Origin: an uncultured Streptococcus sp.
GTDB taxonomy: Bacteria; Bacillota; Bacilli; Lactobacillales; Streptococcaceae
Assembly: GCF_938020365.1 (NCBI RefSeq)
Contig: NZ_CALIIB010000102.1
Location: 1 to 8,744, forward strand
Length of the DNA: 8,744 nucleotides
Direction: 5' to 3'
Shown piece by piece: positions 1 through 5,590 of the stretch. How positions within the stretch are numbered: the stretch's first letter is position 1; the number at the start of each line of letters is the position of its first letter. A model generated the notes under the pieces. That model did not search any database. It had not been told where the DNA came from and saw only the letters and a program-made list of their open reading frames with translations. The translations under genes and the position numbers were made by a program.

Positions 1-199
1 TTTCCTGCCCATCTAGGACAATCCTGCCCGACTGGACCTCCAAAATCCCAGCAATCAGATTAAAGAGGGTCGATTTCCCGACTCCACTAGGCCCCAAAAT
101 CGCTACGACCTGGCCAGCATCTACCTCTAGGTTGATATCTTTCAAAGTCTGCTGCTCATCATAAGCATAGCTTACATTTTCAAGTTTGATTTCTGTCAT
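1..199 (-). CDS. thiZ: ABC transporter ATP-binding protein of the thiamine/HMP-precursor uptake system (partial, N-terminus only)
   Basis: The first 66 codons of an ABC ATPase are present; the rest lies beyond the left window edge. The Walker A P-loop GPSGVGKS is at residues 36-43, preceded by the usual A-loop region (Tyr11 or Tyr13) and followed by an LFNLIAGILEVQSGRI segment typical of nitrate/taurine/thiamine-precursor importer ATPases. It would power import from the cytoplasmic face, pairing with the permease encoded two genes upstream. The ATG shares one base with the TAA stop of the binding-protein gene (TAATG). No Shine-Dalgarno sequence is visible within the preceding 15 bases, so translation probably depends on re-initiation by ribosomes finishing the upstream gene. 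The substrate assignment comes from the neighbours and the TPP riboswitch, because the ATPase itself does not reveal it. The ABC signature, Walker B and H-loop cannot be seen. Confidence 0.88.
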   Translation of the reverse strand, partial: MTEIKLENVSYAYDEQQTLKDINLEVDAGQVVAILGPSGVGKSTLFNLIAGILEVQSGRIVLDGQE

Positions 200-1197
200 T
201 ATTTTATATAATCGTTGCTAAATCCCTTGTCACTCAAGTCATTGTTCACGATGCCATTGTCCTTGGTCCATTTGTAAAAGGCATTCCAGCGGCTAGCCTC
301 AAACTGACCCCACTTGTCCTTATCTGATGCATATTGCTCGGACAAATATTTTTGGGAAGCCAAGACAAAATCACGCTTATTTTTCAACTCTGGCGCATGC
401 TTGATTAAAATATCTGCCGCTTCTTCAGGGTGCTCCATGGCATATTGATAACCCTTCTTGATAGCCTGCAGGACCTTTTTCGCCTCGTCTGGATTCTTCT
501 TGAGATAGTCATTATTGGCAATGATGACTGGAGAGTAATAGTCGAACTCCTTGACATAGTCCTTCATGTAAAAGAAATTCGTGTCCATGCCCTGAGTCTG
601 AGCCATGATGCCGTCCCAGCCATGATAAATCCAGGCTGCATCAAACAAACCATTTTCAATCGGCGTAATAGAGTTGGAATCGTTGTTGGGAACTTTTTCC
701 ACTTCATCAAACTGACCGCCTTGGCTTTCAACCAAGGTTTTGAGCATGCCTAGCTCCACTGGATCATTCCAGGTACCATACTTCTTCCCAGCCAGATCCT
801 TAGGACTTGTAATCCCTGCAGACTTCTTTGAAATAATGCCCGAAGTATTGTGTTCTACAATAGCCGCGACAGCTGTGATTTCTGCGCCCTTATCCAGTTT
901 TTTAGCCATGGAGTCCTGGAAGTAAATACCAAAAGGCGCCTTGCCGTTGATAATCAGATCCGAACTGCTATCTTCAGGCGGCAACTTGATATCCACATCC
1001 ACGCCTGCTTCCTTGAAGTAGCCCTTCTCCTGAGCTACATAAAGGCCGGTATGGTTGGTGTTAGGTGACCAGTCTAGGATAAAATCAATCTTTTTATCCT
1101 TACTAGCAGACTCTGAGCCTGACTTGCTGCAAGCCGCTAAGCCGAAGATAGACACGGCAGCCAAACCTGCCAACAACATTTTATAAGTTTTTTTCAT
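199..1197 (-). CDS. thiY: ABC transporter substrate-binding lipoprotein, ThiY/THI5 (NMT1-like) family
   Basis: The 332-residue protein has a lipoprotein signal: MKKTYK, a hydrophobic stretch, then lipobox LAAC with the lipidated cysteine at residue 23. The mature part reads as an NMT1/THI5-like periplasmic-binding fold: DFILDWSPNTNHTGLYVAQ at about residues 38-56 is the family's N-terminal motif, and NGLFDAAWIYHGWDG near the middle is also typical. Characterised ThiY proteins bind a formylated aminopyrimidine breakdown product of thiamine, whereas THI5 enzymes make HMP. Export and lipidation indicate a binding role here, at the outer face of the membrane. A good ribosome binding site (AGAGGA, 5 bases before ATG) supports this start. 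It lies 42 bases after the permease gene, with a hairpin between them, and overlaps the ATPase start by one base. The exact ligand (HMP precursor or thiamine) is inferred from the TPP riboswitch and family. Confidence 0.9.
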   Translation of the reverse strand: MKKTYKMLLAGLAAVSIFGLAACSKSGSESASKDKKIDFILDWSPNTNHTGLYVAQEKGYFKEAGVDVDIKLPPEDSSSDLIINGKAPFGIYFQDSMAKKLDKGAEITAVAAIVEHNTSGIISKKSAGITSPKDLAGKKYGTWNDPVELGMLKTLVESQGGQFDEVEKVPNNDSNSITPIENGLFDAAWIYHGWDGIMAQTQGMDTNFFYMKDYVKEFDYYSPVIIANNDYLKKNPDEAKKVLQAIKKGYQYAMEHPEEAADILIKHAPELKNKRDFVLASQKYLSEQYASDKDKWGQFEASRWNAFYKWTKDNGIVNNDLSDKGFSNDYIK

Positions 1198-1218
1198 TAT
1201 AATCCTCTTTTCTTTTTT

Positions 1219-1247
1219 GGAAATAGCAGAGCTGAGCTCCTATTTCC
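1219..1247 (-). other. Intercistronic hairpin spanning the permease stop codon
   Basis: On the minus strand GGAAATAG (1247-1240, containing the permease TAG stop) pairs perfectly with CTATTTCC (1226-1219). Inside, GAGC pairs with GCTC around a TCA loop, with a two-base bulge. It is followed by AAAAAAG and not by a T run, so it is not an intrinsic terminator. It sits just upstream of the ribosome binding site of the binding-protein gene. A role in mRNA stability or in giving the binding protein higher expression is an inference. Confidence 0.5.
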
Positions 1248-1992
1248 ACTTAATAACATATTTTTCACTGACAGCCACCAGCTTCATCCCCAGAAGACTG
1301 ATAACCGAAACCAATATGATAATAGCAAACATAGTATCGTACTGGAAAAGTTTCTTGGACTGAATCATATAAACACCCAAACCTTCGAAACCGCCCAGCC
1401 ATTCGGAAACTACGGTCGTGATAAAGGCATAAGAAACACTGACACGCAAGCCCGCATAGAAATAGGGCAGACTAGCTGGAATCTTAAAATGCCAGAGAAT
1501 CTGCCAGCGATTGGCCTGCATAAGCTCAAAGAGCGTCAGAGTATCCCTATCACAATGCCGAAAACCATCCAGAATACTGACGATAATCGGAAAAGTCGTC
1601 GTCAAAATAATCAGCACAATCTTAGGCAAAATCCCATAACCCAGCCAGAGAACCAGAATTGGCGCCAAAGCAATGGTCGGAATCGTCTGCACCACGACCA
1701 TCATGGGGTAGATCAGATCATTGAGCCAGCTCATGCTGTCCATGAGTACAGCTAGTATACAGGCCAAGATGACACCCAAGGCTAACCCCAGCAAGGCTAC
1801 TTTTAAGGTGGCCCAGCTATGACTTGCTAGAAATCCGGCATCTCTGATAAAGGCCTGACCGATTTCCAGAGGTGTCGGCAGGATAAACTTGGGCAAGAGC
1901 TTGAGCCAGCCCATAACCTGCCAGATGACAAGGATTCCCAGCATACCCAAAAGGCTAATCTGCTGCCGCAGGATATTTTTCAAGTTTTTCAT
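1240..1992 (-). CDS. thiX: ABC transporter permease, ThiX-like (BPD_transp_1 family)
   Basis: This 250-residue integral membrane protein has about six hydrophobic segments: around residues 13-30, 64-85, 97-117, 122-141, 181-199 and 221-240. The cytoplasmic coupling (EAA) loop is visible near residues 155-180 (FELMQANRWQILWHFKIPAS). This matches permeases of the nitrate/sulfonate/thiamine-precursor class, which work as a dimer with the ATPase. The ATG at 1992 is chosen over an in-frame TTG one codon earlier. It lies inside the end of the upstream gene, giving a 38-base overlap in a different frame. The only purine-rich site (GGAAAG) is about 13 bases away, so translational coupling to the upstream gene is likely. 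The TAG stop is within the base of a hairpin preceding thiY. Membership in the thiamine operon is clear, but the transported molecule is inferred. Confidence 0.88.
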   Translation of the reverse strand: MKNLKNILRQQISLLGMLGILVIWQVMGWLKLLPKFILPTPLEIGQAFIRDAGFLASHSWATLKVALLGLALGVILACILAVLMDSMSWLNDLIYPMMVVVQTIPTIALAPILVLWLGYGILPKIVLIILTTTFPIIVSILDGFRHCDRDTLTLFELMQANRWQILWHFKIPASLPYFYAGLRVSVSYAFITTVVSEWLGGFEGLGVYMIQSKKLFQYDTMFAIIILVSVISLLGMKLVAVSEKYVIKWK

Positions 1993-2245
1993 CAATACTT
2001 AAAATCTTTCCATAGTTTATTTTCACATTAGCAAAAACATTGTCTGCCTGAGTGCCTGCAAGCTCAATCGCCTGCTGCAGAATAGGAAATAAGGTCTCCC
2101 ATTCCCCTTCTAGAACGGTCTCAAAAGGCGTCACGACCATCTTCACTGGCTGTTTTTGCAAAAACTCAATTACTTCCTCTATGACTGCCAAACGATTCAC
2201 ATCATGTGACAAAGGAAGAATTTGTAAAGCGATACTGGCTTTCAT
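1955..2245 (-). CDS. Thiamine-binding protein of the MTH1187/YkoF-like family (PF01910)
   Basis: A 96-residue soluble protein with no signal or membrane segment, MKASIALQILPL at its start and VVTPFETVLEGEWETLFPIL in the middle. This beta-alpha-beta pattern with the (M)VVTPFETVLEGE segment is what I recognise from the MTH1187/YkoF family. YkoF binds thiamine and HMP-like compounds, and family members often sit beside thiamine transporters. Being cytoplasmic, it may hold or sense imported vitamin, but its role is unproven. The start is well supported by an almost ideal ribosome binding site, AAGGAGGTGA at 2259-2250, five to seven bases before ATG. It is the first gene after the TPP riboswitch and its 3' end overlaps the permease gene by 38 bases, so it may drive permease translation. 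Confidence is high for the family and moderate for the ligand. Confidence 0.82.
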   Translation of the reverse strand: MKASIALQILPLSHDVNRLAVIEEVIEFLQKQPVKMVVTPFETVLEGEWETLFPILQQAIELAGTQADNVFANVKINYGKILSIDEKLEKYPAAAD

Positions 2246-2359
2246 CTCTTCACCTCCTTACTTTCATGCTTCATCTGAGAATAATCTATGCAGATAGGAT
2301 TAAAATTCACAAGAAAATAACTTGGTTTTTAAACAAAAAGACAGCGAGCTCCCTTTATA

Positions 2360-2410
2360 AACACCTTGCTTTCCATACAAAAACACCTTCTCCAATATGG
2401 AAAAGGTGTT
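2360..2410 (-). other. Alternative hairpin that competes with the leader terminator
   Basis: The terminator's left arm, extended to AACACCTTTTCCATA (2410-2396), can also pair with a downstream stretch: TATGGAA (2377-2371) and AAGGTGTT (2367-2360), 15 bp in total with a three-base AGC bulge and an 18-base loop. The two foldings exclude each other. The downstream arm resembles the terminator's right arm (AAGGTGTT is present in both), as if an arm had been duplicated. Whether it acts in regulation is unknown. Confidence 0.4.
2379..2410 (-). terminator. Intrinsic terminator in the thiamine operon leader (riboswitch expression platform)
   Basis: On the minus strand AACACCTTTTCC (2410-2399) pairs with GGAGAAGGTGTT (2393-2382) over 12 bp with one U-G pair and an ATATT loop, followed by a run of five T. 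It lies about 70 bases after the TPP aptamer and 134 bases before the first gene, as expected for a riboswitch controlling termination. A weak competing pairing is possible between GGGAAA at the 3' side of the aptamer (2487-2482) and TTTTCC in the left arm (2404-2399). I could not find a strong antiterminator. Confidence 0.78.
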
Positions 2411-2476
2411 GCATGCATCAGTAAACTAACTTGGCGAATAACTCGCCGTTTTAGCAAAACCACAAGGTCTTTACAA

Positions 2477-2562
<86 letters not shown>

Positions 2563-2568
2563 AGGATT

Positions 2569-2597
2569 ATGATAACGCAATCATCAGTAAATGTCAA
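2569..2597 (-). promoter_or_regulatory. Sigma-70-type promoter of the thiamine transport operon
   Basis: On the minus strand the -35 box is TTGACA (2597-2592), the spacer is 17 bp and the -10 box is TATCAT (2574-2569). The -35 is perfect and the -10 matches five of six consensus bases. The predicted start, about 2562, coincides with the first base of the riboswitch closing stem, which supports both calls. No clear terminator separates it from the HAD gene stop at 2653, so some read-through into the riboswitch is possible. Confidence 0.85.
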
Positions 2598-2652
2598 GAT
2601 TGGAGCTTGGACTCACTACTTTTCAACTACAAGTGAATCAAACGATCATCAA

Positions 2653-3276
2653 TCAGGCAAACTCTCCTTTCGCAGCCAACAAAGACTCCATAGCCCTGAT
2701 ATTCTCTGACTCACTTGTGGATAAGATGGTTTCAAAACCCAGTTCAGCTGCCGTATCCAAGTTAGCTTGAATGTCATCAATAAAGACTGACTCTGTCGGA
2801 TCAAGACTATACTTTTTTAGTAGCTTTTGATAAATCTCTAGCTCTGGCTTGACAACCCCGACTTCTGAGGAAAGGATATAGCCCGACAGCAGTGGAAAGA
2901 TGGGCAGCAAACCAGCTTTTTCAATACGGTAAAAAATCTCGCAAGTAGTTGACAGGATGTAAATGCGATAGCCTTGATCAGCCCATAGTCGAATCTTTTC
3001 CTGTAAACCACTGTAAACCTCCACAACCTCATACCAATAGTAGAAGATATTCTGAACAACAGGATGGTAGGAGTCATCCAGCTGAGCTAGCGCTTTGTCA
3101 CAGGCTTCTTTCAAGCTCAGCTCCCCCTTATCTGTTTGATGCCAGACACCCGACTCAAAAATGACCTGTCTAAGAAGCTGTCGTCGCTCTTTCTCAGGTT
3201 CAAAAGAGGTCAAGATTTTCTCAGAATTCCATTCAATCAAGACATTTCCTAAGTCAAAAACCAAATTTTTTATCAT
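2653..3276 (-). CDS. HAD-superfamily hydrolase (HAD-IA, YihX-like phosphatase)
   Basis: The 207-residue soluble protein carries the four HAD motifs. Motif I is FDLGNVL with nucleophile Asp8. Motif II is ILSTT (Ser109, Thr110), motif III is VVKPE with Lys143, and motif IV is VFIDD with Asp167 and Asp168. A helical cap lies between motifs I and II, at about residues 16-95. Most HAD phosphatases have DxD in motif I, where the second Asp acts as general acid; here it is Gly10, as in the FDLGNV subgroup that includes E. coli YihX, a glucose-1-phosphate phosphatase. The substrate is therefore uncertain, with small phosphorylated metabolites likely. I chose ATG 3276 because MIKNLVFDLGNV is the usual N-terminus. 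A GTG at 3285 would add three residues, and its AAAGGG site is very close (3 bases). The gene appears to be transcribed alone from the promoter at 3381. Confidence 0.88.
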   Translation of the reverse strand: MIKNLVFDLGNVLIEWNSEKILTSFEPEKERRQLLRQVIFESGVWHQTDKGELSLKEACDKALAQLDDSYHPVVQNIFYYWYEVVEVYSGLQEKIRLWADQGYRIYILSTTCEIFYRIEKAGLLPIFPLLSGYILSSEVGVVKPELEIYQKLLKKYSLDPTESVFIDDIQANLDTAAELGFETILSTSESENIRAMESLLAAKGEFA

Positions 3277-3370
3277 TTCTTTCACCAGCCCTTTCTCTAT
3301 ATGTAGGAGCTTTTGTAAGTTCTAGCTCATGCCATTGCAAATCCGCTATTTCAGCTGGTCTTAACCATCC
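3254..3370 (-). other. Short open frame in the HAD gene leader (possible leader peptide or gene remnant)
   Basis: A 38-codon stop-free frame runs from just after a TAA at 3373-3371 to a TGA at 3256-3254, overlapping the HAD start by about 20-30 bases in another frame. It contains no ATG. The only plausible initiator is TTG at 3340, giving 28 residues, with no good ribosome binding site. The product would be hydrophilic (for example LELTKAPTYRERAGERND) and coding-like in composition. I do not recognise it, and chance is a real possibility. Confidence 0.18.
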
Positions 3371-3372
3371 TT

Positions 3373-3381
3373 AGTATAGCA
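3373..3381 (-). promoter_or_regulatory. Extended -10 promoter for the HAD hydrolase gene
   Basis: On the minus strand TGCTATACT (3381-3373) is an extended -10 element (TGn then TATACT, five of six consensus bases). No good -35 is found 16-18 bp upstream, where the sequence is T-rich, which is common for extended -10 promoters. Transcription would start near 3366, giving a leader of about 90 bases. It lies just past the T run of the hairpin that ends the veg operon. Confidence 0.6.
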
Positions 3382-3394
3382 TGTTTAGATTAAG

Positions 3395-3469
3395 AAAAAT
3401 CCCAGAAATGAACTGTTCCTCAAAGTTGGGTTTTACCCAACTCTAGGAAGCAATACAAAGTTCTGGAAT
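3395..3469 (-). terminator. Nested hairpin and T run after veg, probable end of the gdpP-rplI-dnaB-veg run
   Basis: Three nested helices are visible on the minus strand. The outer one pairs ATTCCAGAA (3469-3461) with TTCTGGGAT (3407-3399) over 9 bp with one wobble pair. The middle one pairs TTCCT (3449-3445) with AGGAA (3420-3416). The inner one pairs AGTTGGGT with ACCCAACT (3442-3424) over 8 bp with a 3-base loop. The outer helix is followed by TTTTT (3399-3395). The inner hairpin alone has only TTT after it. It starts about 12 bases after the veg stop. Intrinsic termination is the simplest role. Confidence 0.6.
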
Positions 3470-3481
3470 CACCTATTATTC

Positions 3482-3754
3482 TTAGTCAAAATAGCGAATT
3501 AAATTTTTCTCTGTCAAAATATCTGAGTAAGTATAGGACTCCACATAGGTGTTGGCAATTTCACCCGGCTGTCCCCCTTCATTTTCATACTCAACGATAA
3601 AGAGAGAAGGATAAACTTCAATCAAACGACCTTGTTTACTTTTTTGGCGCTTACGGCCATTTTCCAAGGTCATCTCCACCATCTGCCCCTCGTGAGCCTT
3701 GATGTCCTCCTTGATTTTCTTCATTTTTGCTACATCTGTAAATGCATCACTCAT
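3482..3754 (-). CDS. veg: Veg family protein
   Basis: The 90-residue protein matches the small Veg family (DUF1021) known from Bacillus subtilis. The shared blocks are GRLIEVYPSLFIVE (residues 42-55) and SYTYSDILTE (73-82), compared with GILAETYPSVFVIQ and SYSYADILTE as I recall them from B. subtilis Veg. The start MSDAFTDVAKMKKIKEDIKAHEGQ... is helical and lysine-rich. In B. subtilis Veg has been linked to biofilm gene expression; its biochemical function is not settled. I placed the start at ATG 3754 because the site AGAGAGGA lies 8 bases before it. An in-frame ATG at 3763 would directly abut that site. The stop of dnaB is one base upstream and the ribosome binding site lies inside dnaB's last codons, so the two genes are probably translationally coupled. 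A nested hairpin follows the stop. Confidence 0.85.
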   Translation of the reverse strand: MSDAFTDVAKMKKIKEDIKAHEGQMVEMTLENGRKRQKSKQGRLIEVYPSLFIVEYENEGGQPGEIANTYVESYTYSDILTEKNLIRYFD

Positions 3755-3755
3755 A

Positions 3756-5111
3756 CTATACATCCTCTCTTTTAGAAATACTTGAAAATTTATTATATTC
3801 TTTTTGGAAAATTAGCTCAACCGTACCACGCGCTCCGCTCCGGTTTTTCTCAATAATGACTTCGACCTTGTTATTAGGAATGCCTTCCTCTTCCTCACCG
3901 GCCCGTTCATAGTAGTCATCCCGGTAAAGAAAGGCTACGATATCCGCATCCTGCTCGATAGACCCAGACTCCCGAATATCAGATAGTACTGGGCGCTTAT
4001 CCTGCCGCTGCTCCACGCCACGCGAGAGCTGACTCAGCGCAATAACCGGCACCTTGAGCTCCTTTGCTAAAATCTTAAGCTGGCGGGAAATTTCTGAAAC
4101 TTCCTGTTGACGGTTTTCGCGACCCGTTCCTGTAATCAGCTGCAAGTAGTCAATTAAGATCAGGCCAAGATTGCCTGTCTCTTGAGACAGCTTGCGAGCC
4201 CGCGAACGAATCTCCGTAATCCGAATCCCTGGCGTGTCATCAATATAGATACTAGCATTGGCCAGATTCGCTGTCGCAATGGTATATTTCTGCCACTCTT
4301 CATCTGTCAGTTGCCCCGTACGGATAGAGTGAGAATTAATCACTCCTTCTGAAGCCAGCATCCGGTCCACCAGACTCTCTGCCCCCATTTCTAGAGAGAA
4401 GATAGCCACTGTCTTATCCAGCTTGGTCCCGATATTCTGGGCGATATTGAGGGCAAAGGCCGTCTTTCCGACCGCAGGACGAGCAGCTAGGATGATTAAC
4501 TCTTCTTCGTGCAAGCCCGTCGTCATCTTATCCAGCTCACGGTAACCCGTCGCAATCCCTGTAATATCAGTAGTTTGCTGAGAACGGGCTTCTAGATTAG
4601 CAAAGTTAAGATTTAGAATATCTTGAATATTTTTAAACCCACTGCGGCTGGCCGTTTCGCTGACATCAATCAAGGCCTTTTCTGCTCCTGCAATGATTTC
4701 CTCGGATGGTCTTTCCCCATCATAGGCTTGATTGATGGATTCTGTCAAGCGTGAAATCAAGCGGCGTAAGATTGCTTTTTCAGAAACGATCTTGGCATAG
4801 TACTCTGCATTGGCAGAAGTCGGCACAGAATTAACGACCTCCACCAGATAGCTCAAACCACCAATATTCTGCAAGTCTCCTTGGCTATCCAAAATACTGC
4901 GAACGGTAGTCGCATCGATAGCATCCCCACGATCCGCCAAGTCAATCATGGCCTTAAAAATCAGACGATGGGCATATTTAAAGAAATCTCCAGGCTCAAT
5001 ATATTCACGGACAAAGACTAGTTTGCTCTCATCGATGAAAATGGCCCCTAGTACAGACTGTTCTGCTAAAATATCTTGAGGCTGAGCTCGCAACTCATCA
5101 ATCTCTGCCAT
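3756..5111 (-). CDS. dnaB: Replicative DNA helicase DnaB (DnaC in Bacillus naming)
   Basis: The 451-residue product has the normal length for the hexameric replication-fork helicase. The N-terminal domain that binds primase occupies about residues 14-115 (QDILAEQSVLGAIFID...). After a linker, the RecA-like motor domain begins near 183. Walker A is ARPAVGKT (210-217, Lys216), the catalytic glutamate is Glu241 in FSLEM, and Walker B is LILIDYLQL ending with Asp321. The conserved SQLSRGVEQRQDKRPVLSDI segment is at 360-379. IIEKNR near 419-424 is the likely arginine-finger region. Usual family Walker A is GRPSMGKT; Ala-Val in place of Ser-Met looks like normal streptococcal variation. The start is supported by AGGAAGGA, 7 bases before ATG. 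It lies 25 bases after rplI, in the same order as in pneumococcus as I recall it. The 3' end carries the ribosome binding site for veg. Confidence 0.97.
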   Translation of the reverse strand: MAEIDELRAQPQDILAEQSVLGAIFIDESKLVFVREYIEPGDFFKYAHRLIFKAMIDLADRGDAIDATTVRSILDSQGDLQNIGGLSYLVEVVNSVPTSANAEYYAKIVSEKAILRRLISRLTESINQAYDGERPSEEIIAGAEKALIDVSETASRSGFKNIQDILNLNFANLEARSQQTTDITGIATGYRELDKMTTGLHEEELIILAARPAVGKTAFALNIAQNIGTKLDKTVAIFSLEMGAESLVDRMLASEGVINSHSIRTGQLTDEEWQKYTIATANLANASIYIDDTPGIRITEIRSRARKLSQETGNLGLILIDYLQLITGTGRENRQQEVSEISRQLKILAKELKVPVIALSQLSRGVEQRQDKRPVLSDIRESGSIEQDADIVAFLYRDDYYERAGEEEEGIPNNKVEVIIEKNRSGARGTVELIFQKEYNKFSSISKREDV

Positions 5112-5136
5112 AGGTGAATCCTTCCTTTAATTCTTT

Positions 5137-5589
5137 TTACCCTTCCGTAACCCGCAGGCGAATCACACTTGTCACATCTTGGTAAATCTTTACAGGAACA
5201 TCAATCAAACCAATCGAACGAATGGGAGAATCAACCTTGATATTCCGTTTATCAATTTTTAGACCAAATTGCTTTTGTAGTTCATCAGCAATTTTTTTGT
5301 TGGTAATCGAACCGAAAGTCCGTCCGTCTGGGCCGACCTTCTCTGTAAAAGCAACAACCGTTGCTTCTTCTTCCAATTTAGCTTTAATGGCTTGTGCTTC
5401 TGCCACCATCTCTGCGTGAGCTTTTTCTTGAGATTTTTGCTTTCCTCTCAGCTCACCGATAGCTTGCGCATTGGCTTCCTTAGCCAGATTTTTCTTAATC
5501 AGGAAATTTTGAGCATAGCCAGTAGGTACTTCCTTGATTTCCCCTTTTTTCCCTTTTCCTTTTACATCCTCTAAAAAAATAACTTTCAT
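5137..5589 (-). CDS. rplI: Large-subunit ribosomal protein bL9
   Basis: A 150-residue protein of typical bL9 length. The N-terminal rRNA-binding domain starts MKVIFLEDVKGKGKKGE and contains the family signature around GEIKEVPTGYAQNFLIKK (16-33). A long connecting helix rich in Lys, Glu and Ala occupies about residues 40-75, and the C-terminal domain follows (FTEKVGPDGRTFGSIT, then IDVPVKIYQDVTSVIRLRV). bL9 binds 23S rRNA near the L1 stalk and helps reading-frame fidelity. Its ATG comes one base after the gdpP stop codon. The AAGGAG ribosome binding site lies in gdpP's last codons, so translation is likely coupled. The gdpP-rplI-dnaB order is widespread in Firmicutes. Confidence 0.97.
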   Translation of the reverse strand: MKVIFLEDVKGKGKKGEIKEVPTGYAQNFLIKKNLAKEANAQAIGELRGKQKSQEKAHAEMVAEAQAIKAKLEEEATVVAFTEKVGPDGRTFGSITNKKIADELQKQFGLKIDKRNIKVDSPIRSIGLIDVPVKIYQDVTSVIRLRVTEG

Positions 5590-5590
5590 T

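Noticed and set aside
430..1068. Several plus-strand open frames of 60-107 codons opposite thiY
   Set aside because: They mirror a well-conserved lipoprotein gene and look like frame shadows; no independent signals.
2242..2274. Ten-codon frame whose TGA overlaps the ATG of the thiamine-binding protein gene
   Set aside because: No ribosome binding site before its ATG, and its sequence includes the strong ribosome binding site of the real gene, which explains the conservation needed.
2598..2652. Terminator for the HAD gene
   Set aside because: Only a weak 5-bp pairing (TCACT/AGTGA) is visible with no T run, so I do not call a terminator here.
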